From: Hybos culiciformis
Lineage: Eukaryota; Arthropoda; Insecta; Diptera; Hybotidae
Reading direction: 5' to 3'
DNA length: 64,000 nucleotides
Assembly: GCA_964007475.1 (NCBI GenBank)
Contig: OZ023273.1
Span: 122,931,812-122,995,811, forward strand
Below the pieces are notes generated by a model that saw only the letters and a list, made by a program, of their open reading frames with translations, did not search any database and was not told where the DNA came from. Positions 1-12,200 of this stretch are shown here, piece after piece (the stretch's first letter is position 1; every line of letters starts with the position of its first letter). The position numbers and the translations under genes are program-made.

Positions 1-1929
1 GTTTATTTTTAATTTTAAATGAATTTTAAAAAAGTTCAAATTAATTTAATTACAATTTGTGTAAACTAAAAACGTATCTCGTGCCTAGCTCTTATTAGAT
101 GTTTTGGATAAGTTCAGCTAACGTATGTGCAATCCCGATTTTTCTATAACTTGTTGGGGGAGTAAAGGCTACTACTAAACCCTCAAATCCAAGACATTTT
201 TCACCGAGAAGCTCCCATTTCAGAGATATGGCCACGATCTGACCCTCCAAAGTTTTTATAGGGTGTTACCCGAATCGCCGAAAGACATTTCGCAAAAAGA
301 CATTTTGCCTAATTCCATTTGGCAAAAAAGACACTTCGCAAAAGAACCATTTCGCAAAACGGATAGTTAACAAACGTTCGCTTTAGCCTAATGAGACAGT
401 TAACAACTTTCCAGTTAGCATAAGGACATTTCGCAACTACTACTTTTGGCAAAATATACATTTCGCAACTACCCTTTTTGGTAGTTGCGATACATATTAA
501 ACATTTTGTTTTTAAAAATATTCGAATAGAAGATCCGGTCCTTGTATTATGCGGTCCCTTTATTCGATAATTTATATAAACTATTATAAAAGTCTTGTAC
601 AAAAAAAAGTCAAATAGAGGGACCGGTCCTTATTATCGAGGTAAGACAGGAATTTTTATTTATTATCCCTACGAAAAGTTTTGTTTACTTTTCAACTACA
701 CGGCTGATTATCTTAATGTTGGTAATGCTTTTGGTAAAATATGAGTTTATGTTTTTTCTGTTATTTACAAAAAAATAAATTTCAGGTTTCCACTCTGTGT
801 GATATAGAATATCACGAACACGAGTTGAAAGAGTTGTCAACAGAACCTAATGAGCACTTACTGCAATTTTTCCGAATTGGAAAAGTTATTTATAAACAAT
901 TTTAAAATGGAACTTATACTTACTTTTACTTGAAAAATTAATTTGTCATTTAAAATTAAAATACAATTATTGACAATAGGAAATAAGAAATCAGTTTAGC
1001 ACAAGATTTCCCAGCTATATCAGATGTGAATAATAAGGACCGTAGTATTTTAAAACATATGACAAGATTCCCATGGAAAACTACTGATATTTTTTTGAAT
1101 AGGTACCTGCCCAGAACAAATTTGATTTTCAAACCTGCTATATTAAAGATTAAAACAAATCCCATAATGTTGTTTAAAACTAAACTTATTTAGCTTTTTC
1201 CTTTTCACAAAACGATGTTTGAAAATAATTAGATTGAATTGAATGAGACTTTCCTCTCGTGGACTACCAAATCAGCTAGATAAACTGAATGAAGTTTTTT
1301 AATATATGTAGTAACAAGTTACATTTATTTATATTAATGAAATAAAAACAATAAACTTTCTGTATTCTAGTATAATTAATTTTGTTTTATTTATATGGTT
1401 TTTGCACTGGCAGTCTTAATGTCGGATTTTGTTAACGACGTTTTCTACCGTACGTAAAGCATTTTTATATCGATTGCAATTTTGTTTTATTTATTTGTTT
1501 TGATGAATATTAATGAACTTTGTTTTTTTGAGCTTAATATTTATTAACAAAGGTTTGCAAAATTTGCCAAAGTTGTCCTTTAAAAATTTTTACCATTTTG
1601 GGTTGTTTTTTAACTTTTTTTTTAGAAATCCAAAATCAATAAAAACAAAAATTTATTTAAATACTATAGCGCAATAGAAACTGAAAGTAATTTGTCTTTA
1701 ATTTTGTTCCATTTAGATTGTATAAATCTAAATAAGGAATTAATTTTGTATTAAGTAGGTAGTTCGTTTTTTGTTAGCCAGTGGGAATAATTACATCACA
1801 AATACAAATAAAAAAAATATATGTGAGCCTCATCCTCATAAGCTCACGAAAGAAGTTTAACTTCTTTATTTACTTGCAAATATTTATTTGGCTACGGACT
1901 CTGACTGATTTACTTTTGTAAGTGGAAGA
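1..1929. other. Gene-free AT-rich stretch
   Basis: No coding exon with family similarity is visible on either strand. Positions 240-500 hold a degenerate short repeat (listed separately). The reading frames here are short and compositionally biased. Around 150-240 the sequence looks like the untranslated part of an old dispersed repeat, but no ends could be defined. The remainder is plain AT-rich sequence. Confidence 0.5.
265..500. repeat. Degenerate short repeats built on a GACATTTCGCAAAA core
   Basis: A core like GACATTTCGCAAAA recurs irregularly, for example near 284, 297, 329, 345, 426 and 459, and is interleaved with TTTGGCAAAA variants. Copies differ by a few bases and by spacing, so this is an old minisatellite-like array or the sub-repeat region of a mobile element. 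No terminal inverted repeats or target duplication were found around it. Confidence 0.5.
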
Positions 1930-2924
1930 GGGGGTAAAATTTTTTCTTACGAAATTTGTGTGTAATCATTTATTCTTTTTTACGTACCAAATTTGAATGA
2001 AATCGGACGAACTTTAGAAGTCGCTGGGAAGGATCAATCAATATTTTGTTACAAAATTTATATGTTTAATCGTTTCCTCTTTTTATTTACCAAATTTGAA
2101 TAAAATCGAACGAACTTAAGAAGTCGCTGGGTAGGATCAATCAATTTTTTCTTACAAAATTTATGTGTTTAATCGTTTCCTCTTTTTATTTACCAAATTT
2201 GAATAAAATCACACGAACTTTAGAAGTCCGCCCTAGGGAATGCAAAACCGGTTTTTCGGATTCCGGAAATCCGGAAATGAGCCTGTTTTTGAATTTCAAA
2301 AAATTCGAAATTCAAAATGCTAAATTCCGAATTTTTCCAATTTGGAAGAACTTTTACTGCGGGAATTTGCAAATACGTAGAACTTTTTTTCACATTAATC
2401 AACATTAACAAAATAAGTTGGAGTTCCGAGTTCAGTGATTTATTTGGAATTCTAAGTGAATTAAATTTTGGGATCAAGGGGGCCCCCCGAGGAACACTTT
2501 TGGAAAATCTCTAATATAACTTATTAACAACGCTGCAGGAACATTTTCAATAAAAATTCGATTAAAACTCAATGATAAAACATCACACAGAAAAAACACG
2601 GCGTAAATTCAAGTAAAAAAGGCATTAATTCAAGTATTCCGCGACTCATTATAGCGCCAAGCCATTTGCATACTTGATAATTATCTTAAAAATACTTGAT
2701 TTAAGTCTTGTTAAAAAAACTTAAATTACCTCATACCTTTACTTAAATCAAGAATATTTGACTCAAATTAAGTTTGTAAAATTCTTAATTTGAGACATAA
2801 AAAGGGTTAATATAAGTTTTTCGTATCTTTACAAAAACAAAGTTCGTTTTACCCCAAAACCAAAAACCTTTCAAATTCATCAGCAAAAACACCGCAAATA
2901 CAAAAAAAAAATTACTAAACACAA

Positions 2925-3165
2925 TTTTTTATTTTATTTATTTAATATTTTATTTATTTTTTTTATTTATTTATTTATTTTTTTTTTTTATTTATTTATT
3001 TATTTTTTCTTCTTTATTTTTCTTCTTTATTTTTTTTTTATTTTTTTTTTATTATTTATTTTTTTTTATTTTATTTAATTTTTTTTATTTATTAAATTTT
3101 TTTATTTATTTTTCTTTTCTTTTTTTATTTATTTTCTAATTTTTTTTTTTTTTTTTTAATAATTT
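2925..3165 (-). repeat. Long A-rich (T-rich on + strand) low-complexity tract
   Basis: About 240 bases are almost entirely T with scattered A and an occasional C, in TTTATTTATTT-like runs. On the minus strand this is an A-rich tail directly following the tRNA-like sequence at 3171-3245. That arrangement is expected of a retroposed tRNA-derived sequence, though a simple-repeat expansion is equally possible. Confidence 0.6.
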
Positions 3166-3170
3166 TTTTA

Positions 3171-3245
3171 TGCCCGCTTCTAGCCTCGAACCACTGTCCT
3201 AAACATTGCAATCCACGAACTCTGCCACTGAGCTATGAACTACAT
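3171..3245 (-). pseudogene. tRNA-like sequence (tRNA pseudogene or SINE head)
   Basis: On the minus strand there is an A-box-like TAGCTCAGTGGCAGAG and, about 30 bases later, a B-box-like GGTTCGAGGC, with a TTGCAA segment in the anticodon-loop position (GCA, as in tRNA-Cys). The acceptor and T stems pair poorly, so it is unlikely to be a working tRNA gene. An A-rich tail follows immediately downstream, suggesting a tRNA-derived retroposon head. Confidence 0.5.
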
Positions 3246-4245
3246 TTACGACAATGTGTAAAATGGAAAATATAAATATAAAATGGAAAATATAAAATGG
3301 AAAATATAATATAAGAAAGAATGAAGTTTTTATCTGTTTACATTTAATCCTATTATGACTTGATTTGAGTTACTAAACAGAGAGTTAAATTGAGTAAAAT
3401 TAAATCCCAAAACAAAACTTAAATGGCTTGAAATAAGTTTTGGTTTACTTGTTTTAAGTTTCATTTTGGTTTAATTTTGTCTTTTTTTATGAGGATTAGT
3501 TGAATCATAGGGAGAGTTGAATATGACTTTAGTTTTGGTTTCATTTGAGTTTTTAAGGGATTTTTCAAGTAATTTCATACTTGAATTAAGTTTTTTCAGT
3601 ACGGATTGAATCAAACCCGTCAATCTTGAATTGGAATATGACGATTTTTTTCTGTGTGATTGATAATTTGGGTTTCAAATTTTTATTTTTCCATTCAGTT
3701 TATTCACTTTCGGTTTATTGAAAAGTATAAAATTTTATTTTAATAAAAAATATTTCATAATTTAATTTGTTATAATTTTAATGTTTTGAACTAAATAAAC
3801 TAATATTTATGTTAAAGAATAATTTAATTTAATTTTTTAATATATTTTAATTTTTATATGAAATTCCGGAATAAACTGAAATTTCGGATTTCATTTCAAG
3901 ACAATTCCGAAAATCCGGAATTAAATTTTTATTAAAAAAATGCATTCCCTAGTCCGCCCCCCGTGGTGGTCGCTGGGTAGGATCAATCAATTTTTTGTTA
4001 CTAAATTTACGTGTTTAATCGTTTGCTCTTTTTATTTACCAAATTTGAATGAAACTCTTTGTTACGAAATTTGTATGTAATCATTTCCTCTTTTTACGTA
4101 CCAAATTTGAATGAAATCGGAAATAAATTTTTTGTTACGAAATTTGTGTGTAATCAGTTCTTCTCTTTACATACAAAATTTGAATGAAATCGGACGAACT
4201 TTTGAAGTGGGCTCTCAGGGGAGGTCGCTAGGTAGGAGGCCAATC

Positions 4246-6217
4246 AAATTTGAAAATAGCATATAACGACCCTTGATCTGAGACAAAGAAATAGTGTAAG
4301 TTTGAAAACGATCCGCTGAGCGGTTTAGGTGCCTATTCGGAATAGACAAACAAACAAACAGCGTTTCTGTTTCATATGATAGAATTTCACTAATTCGAAA
4401 AGGAAATAAACTAAATAAATATTAACAACAAAATCAGTTGATCTTTGATTCTGTTATTGTACAATTTTTTAATTCTATATATTGTAGTTTTTTTTTCGTT
4501 TTTTGCTTTCCACACATTGTTAGTATTTTGTTATGTGTGTGTAGTATCGCTATTTTATTTTCGTAAATACATGCTACATGCTACAACGTCTTATATTTCC
4601 CTGCTTTTATATTTGTTTTTACTTTTTAACATGATACATTCTGTGGTTATTACCCCTATTTTGCAGCGTTGTCGCTTTTATTTATCGTGATGCAGCACAT
4701 ACTATATTCTGTCTTCTTTTTTCCCCTATTTTGATCAAAAATTTTTAACAATACCTCGCTAAAGAAGTTAAACTTCAAAAACTCATACAATTGTAAAAAG
4801 TTAAGACTAGTTTTTACTCTCGGCTAACCACTGCGATAATGAAAATTATGTATCTTGTAATTATACATTGCATTGACAAAAAAAAATATTATTGACTTTT
4901 TTGTCGTTATTTCATCATGACGTTATGTTTTAGTTACAATTAGATATTAGTCATAATAACTAAATATTGGCCCTTAGCCTTGTCCATCATTTAATCTTTT
5001 TCTTTTTTAAGATTATTTTTTGTATAATTATGTAAAATTCTAGTTTGTTCTCAAATTATACACTAAACTTTAATTTACATAGAACTAATTTAGTACAAAT
5101 ATAAAGAAATTTCCAATACTAATCACTCATTTTAAAATCATGTTAAACTTAAATTATATGTCAATATAATATTATTTTAAATTTATTAGAATGTTAAACA
5201 TTTCACTTAAGATAACTCATATTTTTAATGATTTAGCCTGAGGTTGTTTCAAATTCAAAGTAAAAACTGCTGATAAGCATACATTTTACTATATATTTAA
5301 GAATTCCATTCCGCATGCATTTAACTTGCTATTGCTAGCATGGGTTCAGTTTAGTGTTTTTTGTTAACAGTTAATTCTAATTTTAAATGACGTGTTTTCG
5401 AATATTGCTTATAGTTTTGGGAATATTATAAAATATTGAAAGAAATATATTCTTTCAGATAATAATGTACCTACATAACAAAAATATATTAATTTTATAT
5501 GTGTATTGTTAATTTTATCAAATATTAAAAAAACTGCTCCATTGTACAATGGTAGATACTTTTTAGACTTAACATGTTCGATAATTAACTCAGTGTAACT
5601 GACGAACGTTAAATTGTTCGAAAGATGGTAATTTAAATAAAACCTAAAAGTAAAAGTAAAAGCAATTTCAACTTTAAAGGATGTTAACGGCGTTCTCAAC
5701 TAGTCACGTACAGTGTAATACAGCAGTATAAATCATCTCATTTTTTGTATAAGAGCTACTAGAAAAATATTATTTTGTTCAATTTCGTTAACTAAATGCA
5801 TATTTCAAAAAGATGCATGTGTTGGATTTAAGAATAGATAGTTTTTTTAAATTTTTAATTGATAATTGATTTTCAAGTCACATATCTGTAATCAGTCATA
5901 AATAAAAAAGATATAAATTCAACTTGTTTTTAAAAAATATTTACCTAAATAAAAATATATTTTTAAAGTAGGGAGCTAAATTAAGGTACTTAACTTTTAC
6001 AAAATAATAATTTTAAATGTTCTTAAAAATTATTTATAATTTGGTGATTGAAGTGTAATATATAAACTGTGTTGTCAATTATTATTAATTTAATAAAAAA
6101 ATAGAATAGTTCAAATTTATAAATTTATCTGAAAATTGTGCTAAAAAAATTTGCATTAAGTTATGATGAACAAATAAATTTAAATATATAAAAGTTATAA
6201 ATTAAAAACTCGTTAAA
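4246..6217. other. Intergenic sequence upstream of FAR-1
   Basis: AT-rich DNA without a supportable exon. The stretch just before the FAR-1 start codon should contain its promoter and 5' untranslated region. TATA-like strings are far too common in this base composition to single one out. Confidence 0.5.
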
Positions 6218-9200
6218 ATGGATATTACAGATTTTTACAAAAGTCAAGAGATTTTTATAACCGGAGGACTAGGTAATAAAAAAAATGTATTTAATATATT
6301 ACGGTTCTCGAATAAGTTTTAAGTTATATAATTTAATTTTTCCTCGTATGCGATCAAGCACACAAGTACGGAAAAAAACTGAATTTTCTTATTTAAAATA
6401 TAGAGCAAAATTTATTATCATTTAAATTTTACAAAAGAAAACATAAATGCTTTGGCCCAGTATAACACAAAAGTAGGATATCTTAAAATTTTGACATAGT
6501 ATATGTGAAATACTGTGTAAAAAGAAAAAATTTATGCACACTCAATGAAAAAAATCTTTATTTTAATCTTCGAAAACATCGCGTCTAAATCTTAGGTAAG
6601 ATTTTTAAGATGCGAGAATAACAGTGATAAACGGGCTGTGGATGCGGCTGTAGCCTTTTAACAGTTTTTAGTTCAAAAGGAACCTAAGAAGGAAGTTAAA
6701 CTACCACAATTATCGAATCTAAAATGTGCCTTTAAAAGTTCACAAATTTTTTAATGTTGTACAAAGCTGTCTGTTTTAGTTTAATAAACCAAATGTATTA
6801 CGTGTACATATGCACATTAAAAATTAAGAATAAACAAATTTTTTAATTAATTTGTAAGAAGAAAACCTGTTTAAAACGGAAATATTTCCCAGTCCCTTGA
6901 AGTTTCAACTCAGACGGGTTTCACTTTAAGTAAAACTTTATGCAATAGACCAGTGGTTCTTAACCTTTTTAGCTACCGGCACCCCTAAAATTTTCAAACA
7001 ATATTCTCGCACCCCTTACCAGAAATTATTGACTTATATAAATTAAAAAACAAACATTATGCAAAACATATTTTTTATACTAAATTAAATTTTTTAATAA
7101 AACACTAAAAAAATATTAAACTTCTATCTATTATTGCTATATTTTAGCTTACCTTTTGAATTTGACTTTAATGTACCAAATTATATTCTAATAATTAGAA
7201 TATAAATATTCAACTAAACTTGTAAAATTAACTTGTATTAATTGTTTTATTATTAATATTTAACTTTTAATATTCAACACAAAAATTCAAACTTGTAATA
7301 ATCAACACTAAAATTCAATTATTTTTAAATCTTTATTCAATGTAATGTTCGAATCAGTATTTATATTTCTAAGAATAATCGCAACAATCAACTAAAATTT
7401 CGAGGAAATATAAAAATCACTATAGAAACGCATTTGAATTTTTGTAATTGTAGAAAAAATACAAAAATTAATTTGTTTCTATGGTTTATAATTTACAAAC
7501 ATATTTAAAAAATGTTTTGTGAATAAAAAATTTACTAACCAAAATGAATTTTTAAGATTAGTTTTTTATTTTGCTAGCTACACGTGAATTTGGAAAATTA
7601 CAATTTCGCACCCCCAAATATTCAAGCTCGCACCCCTAAGGGGTGCGTGCACCACCGGTTAAGAACCACTGCAATAGACTATACTTAAAAAAACTTGCTT
7701 TCAATTTCTTCTTATAAAAATGTTGATAATCAAAATAGAGTCTCATTAAGTGAAACATTAAATATTATATTTTCATATTCAAAGTGTTTGAGTCATTTTT
7801 AATAAACACACTTAGGTATAAATAATATTTATTTTTTAATTGAATGCAAATAGTGATGCAAATTTTTTATGTCAACCAAAAGTATAGTACATACTAATGC
7901 ATTCATTGCATGATGTATTTTGAATTATATTCATTCGCCTACAATTATCATCACTATTTTTTTTTTGCTTTTAAATCGCTAATTATAAATTAAAGTTTCG
8001 TTCTAAATTTTCAAATAAATTTCAAAATAAGAATTCTAATGCAAAAGGTACTTTTGAGTACATATATAGAAGAATACTTATATCGACAACAAAACTCGCA
8101 GAAAGTGTAAGTCAATATTTTTAATTCGACAGAAAGAATTTTACTATTTCATTAAACGAACAAATTGTATGAAAATTTTGTTTTAATCAATTTTATAAGG
8201 TGCTATACAATTCGCCAATTTATTGAATTGGACAAATCTAAAAATATGGTATAAATATCCATTCGTGTCTCTGGGCTTACTTTGAATAAATACAATTTTG
8301 AAGTAAAAAGCAATTATGCAAACACCAATTTACTAAAGCTAAGATTATAAATAAGACTGTAAAGATATCATCATCACATTTTAATTTTCAATAAAATACC
8401 TTATTATAAATATTTTCGCTTTTTTATGTAATATAGTTATAGTCAATCAAATAAATTGTATAGGAATACATTTTCCATTTTCATTCTGCAGTTTTTAATG
8501 ATTTTTGACCAAAAAAAAAACTTTAATAATTTTAAGTTTGTGTTTTTTTTTTTGTTATTTGGGATGTTATGTTACCAGAATTCAAATAAATTTTTAATGA
8601 TTTTTTTTTATTATACTGATTCAACAATCATCTCAATTTGAATTTGATTTGATTTTATTATCATCAATTATTTATCTCATTCATACTCTCAGGTTTCATA
8701 GGAAAAGCATTAATTGAAAAGCTCTTAAGATCATGTCCAGATGTGGGTAAAATTTTCATCCTGATTCGATCTAAAAAAGGAATAACAACAGAAGAACGCT
8801 TAGAGAGATTGAAAAAATCTTCAATATTTCAATTAATTCATGATCAAGATGCATCTGTGTTGAATAAATTAGTGGCTATTACTGGTGATGTATCTATGGA
8901 TAGATTGGGTATATCAAATGATGATAATCTTAAAATTAAAAACGTTTCGATTGTTTTTCACTCAGCTGCTACAGTGCGATTCATTGAAACAATGAGAGAA
9001 TGTACAATGACAAATGTCAAAGGAACATTTGAGATTATGAAATTGTGTGAAACATTAAGTAAATTGTCAGCTTTAATTCATGTATCCACTACTTATTGTA
9101 ATTTGGATAGAGAAATTTTAGAAGAGAAGGTTAGTTTATCAAAGTTTTTTGAAAGATTAGCATTATTTTGGATTTCTGATTTTCTGTCTGCTTGAATACA

Positions 9201-12200
9201 TTACATAATATTTAGTTTTTCACCAACATTAATTGGTTTGTTTTTATTAATATTGATATAGAATCTGTGACTGTGGTCTTTCTCTTAAATGTCGTTACTT
9301 TTTTAATTCTTTTTCTTCAAATATTGTGATAAATTAAGTACTTATTACTACTTTAAATATTTAAATTGTTTTATTTAAATAAATAAAAAAATATTATTTT
9401 ATAGATATATCCTGGACTATTAGATTGGAGGCATGTATTGAGTTTGGCTGAGAAAGGAAATGATAAAGAACTAGATCAAATTCTTGAAAGGTATAGGTCA
9501 AATTTGTCATGTTTAAAAAATAATTTCGTTAGAATGTAAACGAAATTTTCCAAATTTGTATCAAATTTGAATGTGTTATCTCAAGATACAACTAGTCATT
9601 CAGAATTCAGAATTTTTTTCCTCACTAAAGACGGGTAGAAAGCAAAAAAACTTGGATTTTAACTGAAAACTTTAAAATTTTCATGTATAACCATAAAGGA
9701 AGTATAAATAGAGGAACTAGTCCCATACAAAAAATTCGAATAAAAAAAGTTGAACAAAATTAGATCAGACCCCCAAGCTTTTATTTTTTTTAGAATATAA
9801 CGCTATAACGAGAGAGCTTTATAGCTTTTAAAATTTTTTTTTTTATAAAGCTTCTAAAAATAAACAAAATATTTCCTTTATTATAATTGTATTTTAATGT
9901 TTACTAGTATTTGTTCTCTATAAAAAAAAAAAAATTAGGTTAGATAAATATAAATAAAAAAATTATAAGCATTAATAAATTCATTTTATTTCATGTTTAT
10001 TTACATATCGTCGGTCTCGTGCATAAATCACGAAACTGTAATTTTGGCCGTTTTGACCTAATATTGTAGAAAAATCATAAAAAACTAAAATTTTAATATG
10101 TTCAAAATTAGAAGTTGAAAGCTGTCATAAAATATATACACGCAATGACTATTTCTATTTTCCCGAAAGTATCAAAACGTACTAAAAAAAAGAAATTTAA
10201 ATCCAATTTTCTCAAAACTATGTTTTTGCAGTTCCGTGATTTTTGCATGAGACCGACGATGTTCACATTATTTTATATCATTGGAATAATGATTTTTTTG
10301 TTTTTTATTTTGGTTTGAAAACATACTTTAACTTTGTAATAATATCCCTTTTAAAAATTTTGAGCCTTTTATTATTAAAAGTGTTAATAACAACTCCAAA
10401 AATTTAAATCTATGTTCATAACATTCGTCTGTTTCGGTGAACCAGAAATCATATTTTTTTGATAATTTTATTGCGTCCAAACAATTTGCATACAGTTTGT
10501 TAAAATTCTTTTTTTTATAAAAATGTTGAGCAAAATAGTTATCAAACATTTTTATATGAAATCTGGTAATTTCAAACAGATCAAATAAAATATTTCCAAA
10601 TCATTGTCATAATTTTTGCGATATAAAAATTGTTCTGATTTCAATTCAAGGACATCATTAGTTTTTTTTTTATTTTTTTTATGATTGGGGTCGATAGAAG
10701 ATAACTTGTTTAGCCGACTACTTTTTATGGAGCTCTAACTTCATGAATTAGTAAAATATTTAAGTGAAGGTCGCGCATTCAAAAAAGTGCGTTTACCTAC
10801 TTATTAATAAATAAAATAAATGAATAAATATTTACTTTATTTTATTCAAATTATTTATTCTTATTTAAATTCCGTATCCAAATTGATAAATTTCCAATAA
10901 AATATTCCGATATAATTTTCTTAATGTCCTTATATTTCAAAATTTAAATAGTTAAAACAAAGTTTATGCAAAATATTTTAATATATACATGTAAGTACCA
11001 TTAAATGCAAAACACATTTATTTTAAAGAATGAACTAATTAAACGTAAATTCACGATAAAAATAAAACAATGTCTCCCACTATCGTTTAAGAATATTTTA
11101 TCCAAAGGAGATAAAATATTATGACATATTATCTCTTTATTAATGTAAAAATTAAATTGCAATATATATATTTATTGATTTGAAATAACTTATGATAAGG
11201 ATTTTATAAATTTCAATAAAGACGAAGATGCTAGTTTAAAAAAAAAAAAATCATAGATGTTATAAATTGATATTAGCACATCATAACAATACATAATTTA
11301 GACACATATTTTTTCATTCATTCATTAGTTATGATTTTTCGCACAACTACATTCGAATTTTTAGAACTTTCTTGTAATAAAACTAAACATCCTCAAAATA
11401 GAAAAAAAATTAATGAGTATTAGAGAAAATAGAAAAGCTTTTTTGCTTATACATATGTTTTGGGGGTCTGAAAAAATAGGAAAAAAAATTAAAACGTTAT
11501 TTTTAAAAGTTGTTTGACATAGTTACTCTATATTATACTTCCTTTATGGTATAACCTAATATTTTTATTTAGTACACCATACATTACATTTATTATTGAT
11601 TGATATTTTATAACATTTACGAAATGCCGTACTATGTTATTCTTATTTCAAGCTCTAGAAAATTCAAACATAACAGCTACACATTAAGCAAACATTATGC
11701 TGAACAAATTTGTAAGGATTTTAATAATAAATTACCAATAGTAGTTTTTAGACCAGCAATTGTAATTCCAACTACAAAGGAACCATTTCCAGGTGAGACA
11801 TATATTTTCAAATATTTATAATTATGATTCTTTTTTTAGTCCTTTTATTGAATACAGTACCTATTTGTATTTATTAAAATTTAAATATTATTATTATACC
11901 GTATTAAGATATTTTTGAAAATATTAAATAGTTTTGAAACTAAACTTCAATTGTTCATTTATTTTTGAAGTTTTATGGGAGCTCAAAATGTTTTTTTTTA
12001 GGATGGATCGATAATTTTAACGGACCAGTAGGAATAAATGTGGGAATCGGAATGGGTAAGTAATGTAGAATTATGAATCGAAAAAAAATTTTTTTTTCAC
12101 GACAATAAATTTTTTTGACAAACTTTTAGGAGTAATTAAAACAATTCTAGCAGATCTTGATGTAGAAGCAGGTTTTACTCCAGTTGATATTGCGGTAAAA

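Larger units (their letters stand above)
2580..3661. mobile_element. Nested inverted-repeat element with CACACAGAAAAAA ends
   Basis: Inside the hAT element, ATCACACAGAAAAAA near 2580 is matched by its inverse TTTTTTCTGTGTGAT ending near 3661. Beyond these tips the arms stay loosely complementary, with TTCAAGTA-like and ACTTGAATTAAG-like motifs, as in a MITE with long degenerate inverted repeats. TGATAA lies close to both ends and might be a target duplication, but spacing on the left is imperfect. Superfamily not assigned. Confidence 0.45.
2234..3951. mobile_element. Non-autonomous hAT-type DNA transposon with 8-bp target duplication
   Basis: The ends are TAGGGAATGC and GCATTCCCTA, inverted copies of each other, flanked on both sides by GTCCGCCC (2226-2233 and 3952-3959). 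An 8-bp duplication and termini of YARNG form are typical of the hAT superfamily. The subterminal regions carry many CCGGAA/TTCCGG motifs. No transposase remains, so it would need enzyme in trans. It splits one unit of the 103-bp tandem array and itself holds another candidate element (about 2580-3661) and a tRNA-like sequence. Confidence 0.8.
1960..4245. repeat. Tandem array with a 103-bp unit, interrupted by a hAT insertion
   Basis: Units begin with CCAAATTTGAATRAAATC. They start at 1987, 2090 and 2193; the first two are exactly 103 bp long. After the insertion at 2234-3951 the array resumes, with further starts at 4039, 4101 and about 4173; the later units are shortened. Each full unit also contains GTCGCTGGGTAGGATCAATC. 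A tail near 4340-4365 (GACAAACAAACAAACAG) resembles the end of a retroposon untranslated region, so the array may be internal repeats of an old element; that origin is inference. Confidence 0.75.

Noticed and set aside
2163..2514. Overlapping small frames at the hAT element's left end
   Set aside because: They cross the element boundary and repeated TTCCGGAA/AAATTC motifs; no protein similarity.
3171..3245. Functional tRNA-Cys gene
   Set aside because: A and B boxes are visible, but acceptor and T stems do not pair well and an A-rich tail follows, so a pseudogene or SINE head is more likely.
8456..8641. Short plus-strand reading frame just before FAR-1 exon 2
   Set aside because: F/I/N-rich translation of AT-rich intron sequence with no family similarity; it lies wholly inside intron 1.
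10328..10549. 73-residue minus-strand frame in FAR-1 intron 3
   Set aside because: Lies inside the inverted-repeat element 9690-11550; no similarity recognised and no start context or splice partner.
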